From assembly GCA_956465555.1 (NCBI GenBank), contig OY101127.1:868001-932000 (forward strand): 64,000 nucleotides of DNA, written 5' to 3'. Source of the stretch: Nitzschia sp. pyKryTriq1. Taxonomy: Eukaryota > Bacillariophyta > Bacillariophyceae > Bacillariales > Bacillariaceae. Every line of letters starts with the position of its first letter. Positions within the stretch are counted from its first letter, which is position 1. Positions 63,911-64,000 of this stretch are shown here, one piece after another. The notes below the pieces were generated by a model. The model was not told where the DNA came from. It was given only the letters and a program-made list of their open reading frames with translations, and searched no databases. The translations under genes were made by a program, and so were the position numbers.

Positions 63911-64000
63911 ACATCGCGTGGTGACGCGCCTGTCCCCGCGGAAATAAGCGGCACTACTTTATTCATTCATATCCTCTTGTGGTCTTTTCTATTATTGTAC

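Larger units (their letters stand above)
63118..64000. other. 3' end of the window, repeats, no gene
   Basis: After the minisatellite and a variant unit (to about 63545) come unique DNA, the perfect palindrome at 63748-63783 and the 63843-63910 repeat. No coding gene recognised. Confidence 0.6.

Overview
The window is nuclear DNA of a photosynthetic stramenopile, almost certainly a diatom and perhaps a pennate one. Three predicted proteins (glycyl-tRNA synthetase, aspartate kinase/homoserine dehydrogenase and a fucoxanthin chlorophyll a/c protein) begin with a signal peptide followed by an Ala|Phe junction, the ASAFAP-type plastid presequence of algae with secondary red plastids. Genes are compact, with mostly 65-130 nt GT-AG introns, and lie on both strands with 0.3-2.6 kb gaps. 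I set splice sites by GTAAGT-type donors, AG acceptors, continuous reading phase and family similarity. No tRNA, rRNA, CRISPR or prokaryotic feature was seen.

Layout. 1-16 kb: a truncated asparaginyl-tRNA synthetase-like fragment, a leucine-rich-repeat protein (-), a METTL21-like methyltransferase (+) with a copied piece of itself upstream, a four-zinc-ribbon p27-family coiled-coil protein (-), tRNA-dihydrouridine synthase Dus1 (+) and a DHHC palmitoyltransferase (+). 16-26 kb: ribosomal protein uS11/S14 (+), plastid GlyRS (-), a mitochondrial ACT-domain protein (+) and a Yak1/DYRK-type kinase with glutamine-rich tails (-). 26-41 kb: an acidic unknown protein (-), insulysin (-), a GT31 glycosyltransferase (-), a proline iminopeptidase-like hydrolase (+) and plastid AK-HSDH (-). 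41-60 kb: a block flanked by inverted copies of two repeats, holding a small unknown gene, a MORN protein, a two-module DNA cytosine methyltransferase-like gene, an unknown protein, an FCP, an NPF-motif coiled-coil protein, mitochondrial Cpn10 and a four-helix membrane protein. 60-64 kb: a secreted FKBP, an AT-hook/zinc-knuckle reading frame, a 41-bp minisatellite and a perfect 36-bp palindrome.

The genes are mostly unrelated housekeeping functions: protein synthesis (uS11, GlyRS, Dus1), plastid metabolism (AK-HSDH, FCP), signalling and trafficking (Yak1-like kinase, DHHC, NPF protein) and protein folding (Cpn10, FKBP). No operon-like cluster is evident.

The most notable item is the gene at 45840-49257. 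It joins two full copies of a Tudor/UBA-like/Tudor/C5-methyltransferase module in one predicted 1057-residue protein, and both copies carry an intron at the same codon boundary. Other structures of interest are the inverted repeat pair about 18.7 kb apart, a hairpin with about 110-bp arms next to the methyltransferase gene, and dense palindromic GTAC/ACCGGT tracts in most intergenic regions. Intergenic DNA also holds small fossil fragments of LTR retrotransposons and MITE-like foldback sequences.
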